DNA of 64,000 bases from Arion vulgaris (taxonomy: Eukaryota > Mollusca > Gastropoda > Stylommatophora > Arionidae): positions 71,401,512-71,465,511 of the forward strand of contig CM036759.1 of the NCBI GenBank assembly GCA_020796225.1, in the 5' to 3' direction. The notes under the pieces are model-generated. The model had not been told where the DNA came from. It was given only the letters and a program-made list of their open reading frames with translations, and searched no databases. The position numbers and the translations under genes are program-made. This document shows positions 1 through 10,569 of this stretch, one piece after another. How positions within the stretch are numbered: the first letter of the stretch is position 1; every line of letters begins with the position of its first letter.

Positions 1-19
1 CTTTGAAAAAAAAAAAGCT

Positions 20-345
20 ATCATGGACATTAGAAAAGAACCTACACCATCCAACGATGACTACCACACACTTGACAGACATGGACAGACTATCATCTTC
101 CGACTCAGGATAAGTCATAACAGACTGAACAAACACCTACACAGGCTAACCTTGTCCCCATCCCTTCTGTGGCACCCTGAAAAACCACAGAACATGTTCT
201 GCAAGACTGTCCCTGTATGTCCTCCCAAGAGAAATGCTGGCCTACAACACTACATTCAAAACTACATGGCACTAGAGATGAGCTCAGACAACAGTCAACT
301 TCATCATAAAGCGCGTCTAACAGTATAATCATCAAAATAGCGATG
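20..345 (+). pseudogene. C-terminal fragment of a jockey-like non-LTR polyprotein
   Basis: The + frame reads through the conserved tail that follows RNase H in jockey/I-type elements: a QTIIFRLR-x-SHNRLN block, then a degraded Cys-rich region (NMFCKTVPVCP) and the last helix before a stop near 328. In intact relatives this tail follows the RNase H domain. Here everything upstream is outside the window or missing, so this is a 5'-truncated or cut copy. The stretch after the stop ends in an AAGAAG-rich tail. It encodes no product by itself. Assignment to the JK type rests on the FRLR..HNRL motif alone. Confidence 0.6.
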
Positions 346-354
346 CAAAGAAGA

Positions 355-1003
355 AGTTCTTACAGTCTGGTTAGAGTTGTAGATTCTCGCTATTCGTGAA
401 TCATGTCGCGTCCTCTCTCCCTTAATGAATTTATAATATCAGCCTGGTCCATTGCTCCCCCGCTTTGTACAGCAGCCATACCTGCAAGCCTTTTTAATTT
501 TAGTTTAGTTTAGTCGTCAGATCACCATCATTGCACGTCGAACAAATTAGTCCATAAGTGCTCCGATCTCTCCCTCAGTATGTCCATCAGCTGTGGCGAC
601 TAACGACACGGTTCTTTGTTGGTTTACAATTCTTCTTTGTCTGCCAGCATAGCGTTCTTGTCGAGCTACACCACACTTAACTTTGAGTTCTTGCAGTCTG
701 GTTAGTGTTGTGGATTAGCCGCTATTACGTGAATCATGTACACGCCCTCTCTCCCTTAAGAAATTTATAATATCAGCCTGGTCCGTTGCTCCCGCTTGGA
801 CAGCAGCCATACCTGCAAGCCTATCCGCACTTTCATTTTCCCCTTACACCTGCATGCCCTGGCACAAAAATAAGTGTTCTTTGTCAGCCTAGACCTCCTC
901 AGTGACTCCATCCAGTGTCTCCTAGCCCATCCTGATTCAATCTTCCTGAGCATACTCATTGAGTCACTGAGAAAACATGCATGGATAAAAGTCATGTTGC
1001 CGA
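355..1003 (-). pseudogene. RH2 RNase H region and 3' end, rearranged
   Basis: On the minus strand the bases from 1,003 downward encode the C-terminal half of an RNase H domain (ACFLSDSMSMLRKIESGWAR, then a degraded GHAG motif) and continue to a 3' tail of TAAAC repeats at about 498-518. The same sequence is found cleanly on the plus strand at 31,547-32,011, which serves as a reference. A second, overlapping fragment of the same element lies at 355-495 and repeats the text of 683-825. Frameshifts break the reading frame. Non-functional remnant. Confidence 0.7.
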
Positions 1004-2137
1004 AAAGTAAGAAACAGCAGTGTACAGTCGTCTCGACAATACAAACTCCCGGGTAAATGATCGCACCAAAATTAAAGGGATGAGAGGTGTATCCAGCGAA
1101 GAGACGTTGACCCACGTGGGGCAAAACTCTGAGCCAGTATAGCTCTAGCTCTCTCGTCCCCTAGAGCCCGATATGCCGGGTCCCAGGTTGAGTTGCATGT
1201 AGCCCACATAGGGCAGAAACTCGGGGCTCTGATGAGGGCCGGGTGAGCTCTGTGTCCAGGCAGAGCTAGAGGCAATGGGAAGGCGTGCACTGTGAGAAAC
1301 ATAAGAAACAGTAGTCGTCAGTGAAGGAGTCCTTACTTTACAGTTGCGTTGCTAGAGCCTATTGAAACGACCCTCTAGAATATGCTTGCGCAGCCCCAGA
1401 CCAGTGTTTCCTGGAGACAGGAAAATGCAAAGTAAAATCCTTGCAAATTGCCCAGCAAAGAATCGGCTGAGAATACTCCTATTCAGGAACAAACTCACCT
1501 TGGATAGAAAAGTATGGCCGATAATGCGAAGCTCTGGCTAGTACAACCAAACATTGGCTAAGAGGCAATACTTTTGGACGCCGATCATCCTACACAGATG
1601 ACGGTCAAACACCATGGCTCAGATCACATAAAGGCTAAGCATACCGCTAACATATGATCGTTTGTTTGAAAAGCAATACAAAAAAGGTCATACTTCCTAG
1701 ACTAGCCCTAGAAGGGTTGAGGTTGCTCTGGTCTTTCGGGCGACCTCACCCAGTCAGCACATGTAGCTAATGCTCTTTTGGCATAGATCTAAGCCCAAAT
1801 AAATGGCACTGAAGGTCATTAAAGAGTGGTTACCTTACGATGCGTATGGAACGACCTCACCAGAGGCAGGAAATCCGATCGAGAAGTCATCCGTTCTGCC
1901 TTCATTAAACTAACTCTGTCCGAGAAAGAGCTGTCCGAGAAAGAGTTACAAGGACAATAGGTCTCCTGCAACGATCACTCTTGAAGGATCTAAGCTTTAA
2001 GTACCTCGGAAGTCGGCGAGGCTGTCCATATGGTTGAGGATGACTGTAAAAGGTAATATAGGTCACACAAAAATCAGTCAGAAGCGTTATGACTTTCCGC
2101 CTGAATTAACAGCGGGCGTACGAGGAAGAAGAAGACC
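1003..2137 (+). mobile_element. NA/NC composite non-autonomous repeat, 5' truncated
   Basis: Positions 1,003-1,640 match the interior of the NA family (compare 20,408-21,300 and 62,820-63,900, opposite strand), including the AACGACCCTCTA block near 1,364. From about 1,620 the text changes to the NC 3' part, matched by 57,945-58,455 in the opposite orientation. It ends in a GAAGAAGAAGA-type tail after a GAATTAACAGCGGGCG block. No long reading frame is conserved between copies, so the family is non-coding. The NA 5' terminal structure is missing here. Confidence 0.6.
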
Positions 2138-2149
2138 AAATAATTACCC

Positions 2150-3180
2150 TACGACTAATTTTGGAGGAACATATTGAGAAGCAACAACCACTTATACTAA
2201 ATTTCATCGATTTTAAAAAAGCCTTTGATAGTCTACACAAAATCTCCCTGTGGAATATTCTGAAATGCTATGGCATACCAGACAAAATAAACATTATCAA
2301 AAGCCTCTATGATGGTTCACAGTGTGCAGTTCGCACTGATGGTGGACACAGTGACTGGTTTATGGTTGAAACCGGAGTAAAGCAAGGCTGTATTCTATTT
2401 CGCTATTGTTTGGAGTGGCCATTGACTGGGTGATGCGAAAAATGTTGCAGAGGCGAAACTGGCATCGATTGGGTAAAAATAGTCAACTAGAAGATTTGGA
2501 TTTTGCAGATGATATTGCCTTGTTAAGTAGAAACAACCAAGATATACAAATAAAAACAGACAACTTGTCATCTATAGCATCAAAAGTTAAACTGCAGATA
2601 AGCTATGAAAAAACAAATATAATGAAGACACCTAAGACAAGTAATGCAGATATCACACTGGAATCTAAAATGATAAAAATAACGAGCAGTTCACCTATTT
2701 AGGTAGCAATTTTGATTGCACAGAAAAGGTTAAAAAAAGAAATTATGATACGAATTGGCAAAGCAACATCAGCTTTTAAAAGTCTGAATAAAATATGGAA
2801 CTGCAAGTTATATAGTATTAAAAATAAATTACGAATTTTAAATTCAAATGTTGTATCAATCCTAACATATGCCAGCGAGAGTTGAAAATGACTAAAGATA
2901 TAGAAAGTAAGTTGAATGCATTTGAAAATAGATGTCTGGAGGAACGGAGTCCCTAAAAACAACAGTAAAATTCATGATGAAGTTGATCCATCAGGCTAGG
3001 CGGAACGCAAGAGAAGAATATAAAATGGAGCAATTCAGGAGAAGTGATGAAATCAGAAATGTCTGGTCAACCACTAGTAACAACTGTTGTAGGAAAGAGA
3101 AGATGGAGATATGTTGGACACATCTTGAGAGAAATGATCATCAAATATCAAAGCAGGCATTGAAGCTCGATGCAAAGGGT
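2150..3180 (+). pseudogene. LINE reverse transcriptase fragment, interrupted
   Basis: Two adjacent frames carry RT blocks. The palm motif NFIDFKKAFDSLHKISLW is near 2,200, a TGVKQGC block near 2,370 and the catalytic LDFADDIALLSRN near 2,495. The C-terminal segment follows (LNAFENRCL near 2,915 and RRWRYVGHILRE near 3,100). A frameshift near 2,400 and several stops break it. A 74-bp RH1 3' tail is inserted at 2,938-3,011. The RT sequence is of the CR/RTE-like type. EN is absent, so the copy is 5' truncated. A second copy of its C-terminal part is at 7,072-7,200 and an antisense one at 10,940-11,060. Confidence 0.7.
2938..3011 (+). mobile_element. RH1 3'-terminal fragment (extreme 5' truncation)
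   Basis: About 74 bp match the last bases of RH1 at 33,505-33,591 and 54,490-54,571: GGAGGAACGGAGTCCCTAAA, AAAATTCATGAT, CATCAGGCTAGG and the GCAAGAGA terminus. It splits the LINE C-terminal region in which it lies. A 5'-truncated stub is the usual product of incomplete target-primed reverse transcription. It shows that RH1-type machinery also inserts outside rDNA. Confidence 0.65.
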
Positions 3181-3840
3181 TCTCTCTCTCTCTCTTGCGA
3201 TCGTTCTTAGGCCGCTTTTATCATTCTATTGTGATATATAAGCAGCCAAACATCAAAAACGGATGTACATGCACAGCCTTCAGTACCTATTGGAGCTCAG
3301 GTGCTTATCCTTCAGCGCCGTGTTCGATTTCAACCAGCGTTTACTGGGTTCGCTCTCTGTTAGCCTTTGCTGTCCCCAGCGAAAACCCACAAGGTAACAG
3401 GGCTGCTATTTTCTTTATTCCAGATTTTCATTAGAAGCGTTTGTTTTAGTCGTCCATTTGTTTTTTAAAATTTGTCACTCCTGTTGTTGGTTTGCTTGAT
3501 AAAGGCCTTGTTGGTCGAAACATTGTTGTATTTGGTCATTGTTTTTGTAATTTGTAAAATTACAGTACTTTGTGATTACGTGTTTGCCAATCAAATAGTT
3601 TTACTGCAGTCTCATCTATTTTGTATTTTTTTTTAGGGCAGCGACCCTTAGGCAGCCTGCCCTCCCAGGCTTATGAGCGCCAGCTGTCCAGCAAACCGTC
3701 ATTTTGTGACTCCTTGGTTTGCCGCCCGTCCAGTTTTGTGTATGGTTTGCTCCGCTAGCCTTTGATTGTCCCCAATCAAACTACAAGGCACAGTGGTTCC
3801 TGCGGCGAAGCGAGCACTGGCTTTACCTCTGCTGGGCTTT
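3045..3840. repeat. Left arm of 0.8 kb direct repeat flanking a CR LINE
   Basis: This segment is repeated almost base for base at 7,070-7,875. It begins in a LINE C-terminal fragment (GATGAAATCAGAAATGTCT), continues through a CT-rich run and the 3' half of an NB element on the minus strand, and stops at GGGCTTTCC. The CR LINE starts at the next base. The right arm carries on without a break into the rest of NB. The arms differ by a few substitutions and small indels. Confidence 0.75.
3425..3640 (+). mobile_element. Penelope-like terminal fragment inside NB, with hammerhead-like motif
   Basis: This AT-rich segment interrupts the NB sequence at an oligo-T tract. It matches, in opposite orientation, the 3' flank of the Penelope-like element at 58,490-58,620. 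Bases 3,494-3,521 read GCTTGATAA, a GGCC/GGTC stem with loop TTGTT, then GAAAC. This resembles the core of the hammerhead motifs known from Penelope-like terminal repeats. The core is imperfect (TTGATAA instead of CTGATGA), so cleavage activity is doubtful. The same insertion at the same site occurs in the NB copy at 7,440-7,660. Confidence 0.5.
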
Positions 3841-6800
3841 CCATGAGGCCATTACCTTGTAGTGGTGGGGAGGCTTGCGTGCTCAAATGATACAGTGAGC
3901 TATGACGGCGGGAACTTATGTTCCCGGAAGGGTTACCCAAGCCGGAAAGGTCACTGAAGAGGGACAGACGAAGCATGGTCTCCTGGTCCTCCAGGTTGGG
4001 GTTGGGCTTGGGACTAACAATCCCATCCTTTAAAAAAATTAAATTCGGAAACAACACAAACATACAACCTATCTACGGGCATGAAGGGCTACCAGAGTCA
4101 TTGACTCACATGACTGGAAGTGGTGAAGCCGAAAGGAAGCTACTTTCATGAGGACGGAAGTCCTGAATGCCAAAACCAAGACCAGAATTGGATGCTGGAA
4201 TGTAAGAACAATGTCCGAAACTGGAAAACTATCACAAATAACAGCAGAAATGAGAAGATATAATCTACATATCCTAGGGTTGAGCGAAGCAGATGGACAG
4301 GAAATGGAAGAAGTACCACTGCAACAGGTGAAACAGTCCTTTTTCTGGACGAGGCGATGACCTACACCATGAAGGAGTAGCAGTAATCCTAAGAAAGGCG
4401 TGGAAAAGTGTCTGTTAGAATGGAAACCTATCAGCAGCGGCTTGATTAAGATCAGACTAAAGGGGAAGCATACAAACATCACAATCCTACAATGCTGTGC
4501 GCCAACTAATGATAGCGAAGATACAAAGAAAGACTCGTACTACGAAAACCTACAAGCAGAATTAGACAAGTCACCATCCCATGATGTTATCATTGTTATG
4601 GGAGATCTAAATGCGAAGGTCGGACAAGACAACACGATAGTTATAAGAACTATGGGAAAATATGGATGTGGTATGATGAACGAAAATGGGGAGCGTTTAG
4701 TAAACTTCTGCAGCATGAACAATCTCGTTATAGGAGAAACCCTATTTCAACATTTAGATATCCACAAATTAACATGGTATTCCCCTAATGGCAGAGATAA
4801 AAACCAAATAGACCATATAATGATCAATGGACCCTGGAGCCGCTCGCTGCTAGATGTTGTAGTCAAGAGAGTGCAGATGTTGGTAGTGACCACCACCTAG
4901 TCACAGCTTATGTCAAACTTAAACTAAGAAAAACAGGACAACAGAAAAACCTCCAAAAGAGGTTCGATGTGGATAGACTAAAGACACGGAAGTAAGGGAT
5001 AAGTTTATAATGCAGATAAAGAACAGATTCCAAGCCTTAGAAAGTAATGAAACTACGGATGAAACTGACAACATAGATAGAACATGGGACAACATAGCAT
5101 CTATATATAGCAGAGCAGTGAAACATGTCTAGGGTACCGCACAAAGAAAAGAAAAGAATGGATAACACCAACAACATGAAATAATAGACAGCAGAAGAAT
5201 ATTAAAAAAATTGTTAGAAGCAAAGTCGAAAGACTGAAAGCAAGATACCAAGAACAGTACAAAAGCGCAAGTAAAGAAATCAAAGCGGGCTGTGAGGCGA
5301 CAAAAGAATGTATGTTGAAGACCTGGCAGTACAGGCAGAAGAAGCAGCAAAAAGTGTGATCAGGGAACAGTGTACAAAATTACAAAGCTAATAAGCGGAA
5401 AACATTACAGAAGATCAAATACTCTCATAAAGGATAAGAATGGAATACTATTGACAGGAAAAGGAACAAGAAATACGATGGACAGAGCATTTTAAAGAAT
5501 TGCTAAACAGACCACCTCCACCGGTAGTAGCAGACATACCAGAACCAACAGAGGAGTTAGAAATTGGCATTGAAACACCCAGCCAGGATGAGATCATTAC
5601 AGCAATTAAATCTCTTAAGAATAACAAGGCACCAGGGAATGATAACTAAGCAGAACTATTCAAAATAGACCCAGAACTTGCAGCTAATATTTGCAACCTT
5701 GTTTACTACTTTTGGAATGCCCAAAATAATACCTGATGCATGGAACAGAGGAGTCATCATCAAGATACCCAAAAGGGCTCCCTTGCCGATTGTAATAATT
5801 GGCGTGGAATAACACTGCTTTCTGTCCCAAGTAAAATCTTAAGCAAAATCATGTACAACGTATTACTGACGCTGTGGATAAGAAACTGAGAAAGGAACAA
5901 GCAGGATTTACTTGAGGACGGAGCTGTATAGGCCAAATATTTGCTCTTAGAAATATCATAGAACAATGCACAGAATGGCAAAGCAAACTCTATATCAACT
6001 TTGTAGATTTTGAAAAGGCTTTTGATAGCATACACAGCGAAAGTCTATGGCGTATCTTAAGATGGTATGGAATCCCACTGTGTTTTATAAATATTATAAA
6101 AAGCTGCTACAGCAAGTTTGCATGCAGTGTTGAAACTTCAGAACTAAAGTTTGAAGTAAAAACAGGCGTGCGACAAGGATTGTTATGTCAGCCTATTATT
6201 CAACACTGTCATAGATTGGGTGATCGTAAAAACGGAAGATAAGGCAAGAGGTATTAGATGGACGCTCACATCCACGCTGGAAGACCTAGATTTTGCAGAT
6301 GACATCGCACTCTATCTCATACACATAGAGATATCCAGGAAAAGACCTGCCGCCTTACCCAATATAGTGAGATGGTTGGGCTGAAAATAAATCAGAAGAA
6401 AACTGAAGTAATGACTCTGAACATAGCAACCCCAGCACCAGTCAAACTAGAAGGTAAAACCCTCCGAGATACAACCGCTTTCACATACCTTGGAAGTGTT
6501 ATTAGCAATGAAGGAGGCGCTGGATCTGACATTAAAAACAGACTGAGTAAAGCACGAAGTGCATTCATGACCCTTCAGACCGCCTGAAAATCTGCCCAAT
6601 ACAGCATCAGAACCAAGACTAGTATCTATAACAGCTGTGTGCTGTCAACTGCTGTCGGATCGGAATGCTGGAGAATGACAGAACAGGATATGTCCAGATT
6701 CTCCGCCTTTCATACAACTTGTCTGCGAAAAATCTTACGCGTGTACTGGCCGACTACTATCTCGAATCAAGAATTGCTTGCGCGATGCCAACAAGAGAAT

Positions 6801-7065
6801 ATGGGCACTATCATCCGAAGAGCGAGCTGGAGATGGATTGGACATGTGATCGCATGGAGACTGGCTCCGACACGAAAACTGCACTGAGATGGACTCCAGA
6901 GGGTAGGCGCAAGCGTGGAAGACCAAGGCGACTTGGAGGAGAACGATAGAGCAAGAGCTGAAGGAAATGAATCATAGTTGGAACACAATACAGAGGAAGG
7001 CCATGAACAGGGAAGAATGGTGTGCGTTTGTTGCTGCCCTAAACGCCAGGGGCGTAACAGGCTAA
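3841..7065 (+). pseudogene. CR-type LINE, near full length, broken
   Basis: The element has a 5' leader at 3,841-4,147 (CTTGTAGTGGTGGGGAGGC and GGTTACCCAAGCCGG blocks). The EN domain follows from 4,160 (IGCWNVRTMSETGKL) through a GDLNAKVGQDN block near 4,600 to DKNQIDHIMINGPW near 4,795. The linker is at 4,930-5,560. RT has NFVDFEKAFDSIH near 6,000, TGVRQG near 6,165 and DLDFADDIAL near 6,285. The C-terminal region includes SECWRMTEQD, RWIGHV and GRRKRGRPRR and ends near 7,065. The EN is the type often annotated 'craniofacial development protein 2-like'. At least six frameshifts or stops make it inactive. Its target flanks are the 0.8 kb direct repeats. Confidence 0.85.
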
Positions 7066-7069
7066 AGAA

Positions 7070-7875
7070 GATGAAATCAGAGAAATGTCTAGTCAACCAT
7101 TAGTAACAACTGTTGTAGGAAAGAAGATGGAGATATGTTGGACACATCTTGAGAGAAATGATCATCAAATATCAAAGCAGGCATTGAGCTCGATGCAAAG
7201 GGTTCTCTCTCTCTCTCTTGCGATCGTTCTTGAGCGCTTTTATCATTCTATTGTGATATATAAGCAGCCAAACATCAAAGCGGATGTACATGCACAGCCT
7301 TCAGTACCTATTGGAGCTCAGGTGCTTATCCTTCAGCGCCGTGTTCGATTTCAACCAGCGTTTACTGGGTTCGCTCTCTGTTAGCCTTTTGCTGTCCCCA
7401 GCGAAAACCCACAAGGTAACAGGGCTGCTATTTTCTTTATTCAGATTTTCATTGAAACGTTTGTTTTGGTCGTCCATTTGTTTTTAAAATTTGTCACTCC
7501 TGTTGTTGGTTTGTTGATAAAGGCCTTGTTAGTCGAAACTTTGTTGTATTTGGTCATTGTTTTGTAATTTGTAAAATTACAGTACTTTGTGATTACGTGT
7601 TTTGCCAATCAAATAGTTTTACTGCAGTCTCATCTATTTTGTATTTTTTTTTAGGGCAGCGACCCTTAGACGGCCTGCCCTCCCAGGCTTATGAGCGCCA
7701 GCTGTCCAGCAAACCGGTCATTTTGTGGACTCCTTGGTTTGCCGCCCGTCCAGTTTTGTGTATGGTTTGCTCCACTAGCCTTTGATTGTCCCCAATCAAA
7801 CTACAAGGCAGCAGTGGTTCCCTGCGGCGAAAGCGAGCACTGGCTTTACCTCTGCTGGGCTTTCCAGTTGCTTTG
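7070..7875. repeat. Right arm of the 0.8 kb direct repeat
   Basis: Second copy of 3,045-3,840, starting directly after the 3' end of the CR LINE. It contains the LINE C-terminal stub (7,072-7,200), a CT run and the 3' half of the full-length NB element. It continues past 7,875 into the NB 5' half that the left arm lacks. Confidence 0.75.
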
Positions 7876-8519
7876 CACACTCGGGTGGTCGCACACCCTC
7901 TTGCCTGCCATGCTTGCCGCGCCTGACTTTTCTGGCAAACTGTGGGCCAACCCGTGCATCGCATGCGTGCACGCTCTGCCCTGGTGCCTACCTCACCATT
8001 TCCGTCAATTCACACCGTGCTCACATTTGCGTGGGCTGTCTCCACCTGTGACTCAACTCGGTCCCCCACCCTTGTGATGGGTTCCGAGGTTTCGTCCCCT
8101 GAGGGCCCACCCGTACATCGATCGCTCGCACCGTCAATTCCCGCAGTGCTCACATTTGCCTAGGCCGTCCGTGTGGACCTGCGTGCAGCTCAGCTCAACT
8201 CCCAGTATACTCATCAGCTCAAGAGAAAGGGCTCAAGAGAGAGCATGTGCTGGCTCCGAATTTCACCCCAGGCAGTCGGCGTCTGTTGATCGGCCTATGT
8301 GGGCCCACGTGTCTGCTCGTCTGTGTTGCGAGCGGATTCCCATCTAGCGTGACTACCTTTGCATCTCTACTTGCCCCAGAGTAGCTCTCCACGGCACCTG
8401 CCCTCTTAGCCAGACCGGAACTACCGTCTGTTACCAGGGTCACCATGTGAAGGTGAGGGCAGGGATTAGTGCCAGCTCACTAATCTGGCGTGCCGTCGTT
8501 TCCTTGCGCCTTTGACCCC
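7205..8519 (-). mobile_element. NB non-autonomous element, full length, with Penelope insert
   Basis: On the minus strand the element starts at 8,519 with the family 5' module: GGGGTC, a GGCG/CGCC hairpin, and an ATTAGTG/CACTAAT hairpin around 8,464-8,486. It ends at 7,205 with the family 3' end (TATATCACAA, GAATGATAAAA, GAACGATCGCAAGAGAGAG). The interior matches the RH1 5' untranslated region (CAAAGGCTAG.GGAGCAAACC and CGCTGGTTGAAA blocks near 7,770 and 7,360). It carries a 0.2 kb Penelope-like piece (about 7,440-7,660). No conserved frame; the ORFs on both strands here are incidental. Confidence 0.65.
7513..7540 (+). other. Hammerhead-like core in Penelope-derived insert
   Basis: TTGATAA followed by an AGGCC-TTGTT-AGTC stem-loop and GAAACT. 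It corresponds to the motif at 3,494-3,521, with one stem base changed (GGTC to AGTC), which weakens stem II. Likely inactive. Confidence 0.3.
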
Positions 8520-8690
8520 GCAAAGTTTTCCAAGAAAGAGAGGCGACCTAGGAAGACCCTGAAACAAACGCTTAAGAGAGGCAAGAAATATCGATCTGTT
8601 TACTCAGGATAGAGCGGTATGGAGAAATTGCTTGCAGGCCCTATGTAACGAGTAACAGATTATTATAAAGAAGAAGAAGATAAGAGTGAA
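8520..8690 (+). pseudogene. LINE C-terminal end and 3' tail
   Basis: The + frame encodes a LINE C-terminus: LKRGKKY/LREARN context, then TQDRAVWRNCLQALCN and a stop, followed by an ATTATTATAAAGAAGAAGAAG tail. The same C-terminus is found antisense at 10,570-10,850 and 13,762-13,935. Only about 170 bp remain, so this is a strongly 5'-truncated insertion. It directly abuts the 5' end of NB. Confidence 0.55.
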
Positions 8691-8734
8691 CACAAAGAAG
8701 AAGACGACCGTAACCATGTATACTCTAACAAAAG

Positions 8735-8880
8735 TTAATATTGATTGATTGATTCTACCAATCATCATTGCACTTCGGGGAGTAACCATGTGTGCTCCAA
8801 TCTTTTTCTTGCACATGAAGATCTCAGCTGCAGTGCACAAACTCCATAGCACTGGTGAGGTCCCGATGTAATTTTGAAGA
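8735..8880 (-). pseudogene. 3' end of an RH2-related RNase-H element
   Basis: GATTGATTGATT, then ATCATCATTGCACTTCG, GTGTGCTCCAATC and GAAGATCTCAGCTGCAGTGC recur at 57,690-57,800. They resemble the antisense of the RH2 C-terminus (compare 520-600 and 31,930-31,990). Only the last few dozen codons and the tail are present. The match is by short blocks. Confidence 0.4.
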
Positions 8881-9274
8881 TGGTAAGATATTTTTGTAGG
8901 AATTGTTATTTTTAATCTTTCCTAATGAATCTTGCCGGTGCAGCAGCTTTCCAGCCTGCTTTTTCCATTTAGAACTGCCAAGGATTCTTTACATGCTCAA
9001 ATTGAACACAGGACCTACTTGATTCAACTGTTGTCCATGATTGGCTTCATTAATAGTATATTGCTGGTCTTACTCAGGACGATAACGTGAGTACCTCTGA
9101 AGTCGGAGAAAATCTGCCTGTATGCGAGGGAATACTAATTACGAGTACATTGAGCACACGGCTGCCAGTGTAAAGTAATTTACAATGTCACGCTGCTGCC
9201 ATTGTAGAAATTGAAAAAACGGATTTTCAACGAAAATCAGTTTCAGAGATGAAACTTCGTCTGAGTTGAAAGCG
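8881..9274. other. No recognised feature
   Basis: I find no repeat shared with the rest of the window and no reading frame with recognisable motifs here. Composition is moderately AT-rich. It may include intron of the candidate exon at 9,352. Confidence 0.4.
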
Positions 9275-9321
9275 GACGAAAGAAAAAGAAAGAAAAAAGG
9301 AAAAAGAAAGAAGAAAAAAAT
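9275..9321 (+). repeat. Purine-only low-complexity tract
   Basis: About 45 bp of almost pure A/G (AAAGAAAAAGAAAG pattern). On the minus strand it is a poly-pyrimidine run. It creates spurious Lys- or Phe-rich frames on both strands. Confidence 0.7.
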
Positions 9322-9351
9322 GGTATATTGTTCCATTCTCTTTTATTGCAG

Positions 9352-9448
9352 TCAGTTCAGTATGTCTAGGCTGGATGAAGACGATCTTATCGGAGATATG
9401 GACGACTTTGTTGGAAACCAGGGTCCAACGTTTCGCAGCTTTAAATAA
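9352..9448 (+). CDS. Candidate terminal coding exon of an unknown host gene
   Basis: A pyrimidine tract ending TTTTATTGCAG (9,341-9,351) is a good splice acceptor. Read in phase, the exon gives QFSMSRLDEDDLIGDMDDFV followed by GNQGPTFRSFK and a TAA stop at 9,446-9,448. The stop overlaps an AATAAA polyadenylation-type hexamer at 9,444-9,449. The peptide is acidic in the middle and not repeat-like, and I find no second copy in this window. I do not recognise the protein. An alternative is an ATG-initiated micro-ORF at 9,362. A single short exon with no partner exon in view is weak evidence, so the call is tentative. Confidence 0.3.
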
Positions 9449-9555
9449 AAGATACAGTAACAACTGTGGTACAGGCAAAGTGGACTGTGATGGACTTAAT
9501 TATGGGTGCTTGTGTGATTGTCTCTAAGCATGCTCGGGCTGAATGCAGTTTTTTA

Positions 9556-9760
9556 TGAATGATTGGATGTGCAGATATGCTGAGGCTGAATCCTGTTTTC
9601 CGACATATGATTGGATGCAAAGGTTCTGTTAGCTTACATATGATTGGATGCATAGGTTCTGTTATCTTACATATGATTGGATGCAAGGATTCTGTATCTT
9701 ACATATGATTGGATGCAAGGATTCTGTATTTACATATTATTGCATGCTGAATCTGAATGA
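9556..9760 (+). repeat. Minisatellite, 30-36 bp units with ATGATTGGATG core
   Basis: About five imperfect units of the form CATATGATTGGATGCA-AGGTTCTGTTATCTTA, becoming shorter toward 9,760. The core ATGATTGGATG is also the core of the 30-bp minisatellite at 11,930-12,225. Antisense ORFs rich in HPIICK units are products of the repeat. Confidence 0.75.
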
Positions 9761-9769
9761 TGTTATATC

Positions 9770-10110
9770 TTATATGTACTTATTCCGCTTCACTCCTCGG
9801 GGAGCATAGGGCATCAACAGGTGGATTTCACTTCCCCCAGTCTCTGGTTGTTTTCTTTATGACTTTCCAGGATATTCCAACATATTTCAGTTGCTCAAGA
9901 AGATTAAATCTCCAGGTCTGTTTAGGATATCCTATTTTTCGCTTCCTCTGTGAGTTCTACCAAAGTGCTTGTCTAGGGACACTTGACTTTGTTTTCTGCA
10001 GGGTATGCCTGACCCATCACCATTTTCCTCTACTCATCTGGGTCATCATGGTTCCTGTCCGGTTCTTATCCACAGATCTCTGTTTGCAACTCTGTCATAC
10101 CATCTCAGTC
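9770..10110 (-). pseudogene. LINE C-terminal fragment (antisense)
   Basis: The minus strand reads YPKQTWRFNLLEQLKYVGIS, then DALCSPRSEAE and a stop at about 9,785. This is the end of a LINE polyprotein after the GRPKxTW motif. Upstream text (10,000-10,110) encodes a degraded DLWIRTGxEP segment of the same end region. Frameshifted and 5' truncated. Confidence 0.5.
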
Positions 10111-10169
10111 TGAGAATATGTTGAAGACATCCGTTGACAAATGTCTGATTATTATTTGTATGTAACTTG

Positions 10170-10405
10170 GTGATTCACCATGATAGTTCAAAGCATAACT
10201 TCATGCACTGAATACATTCAAAGACAACAAATACAGTGGTTTGAACATTTAATGAGAATGGAATACAACCAACCACCAATAACAACATACAATAAAAAGA
10301 ATCAGGTACTAGAGCCAATGGAAGAGCAAGAGAGATGGATAGACAATATCAAGACCACACTAAATAAACAAGGAGACTCATCTGCCTGGAGCATAAATTA
10401 AAGCT
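10170..10405 (+). pseudogene. LINE C-terminal fragment
   Basis: The + frame has IQRQQIQWFEHLMRMEYNQP, a degraded linker, then RWIDNIKTTLNKQG. This is the pattern of LINE C-termini (QWFGHLxRM ... W.d.i...L...G). It is 5' truncated and lies between other LINE tails. No function. Confidence 0.55.
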
Positions 10406-10569
10406 CCCACCCTTACTGCAACGGCAGAGTGGACAAGCAATTCCATCATCCACCTGGGAAAAGACAATAGACTTGTCATGTTTGCAAGCCATACAGCAAC
10501 ACATATTTCACATTGAAGCTGAATATCTTGAACTTTGTTTTCAGGAGATAACAAGTAGATTTCCACACT

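Noticed and set aside
7691..8347. Several overlapping + ORFs (128, 89, 73, 63 codons)
   Set aside because: They are antisense to the non-coding NB element, Cys/Pro-rich by composition, and not conserved between copies.
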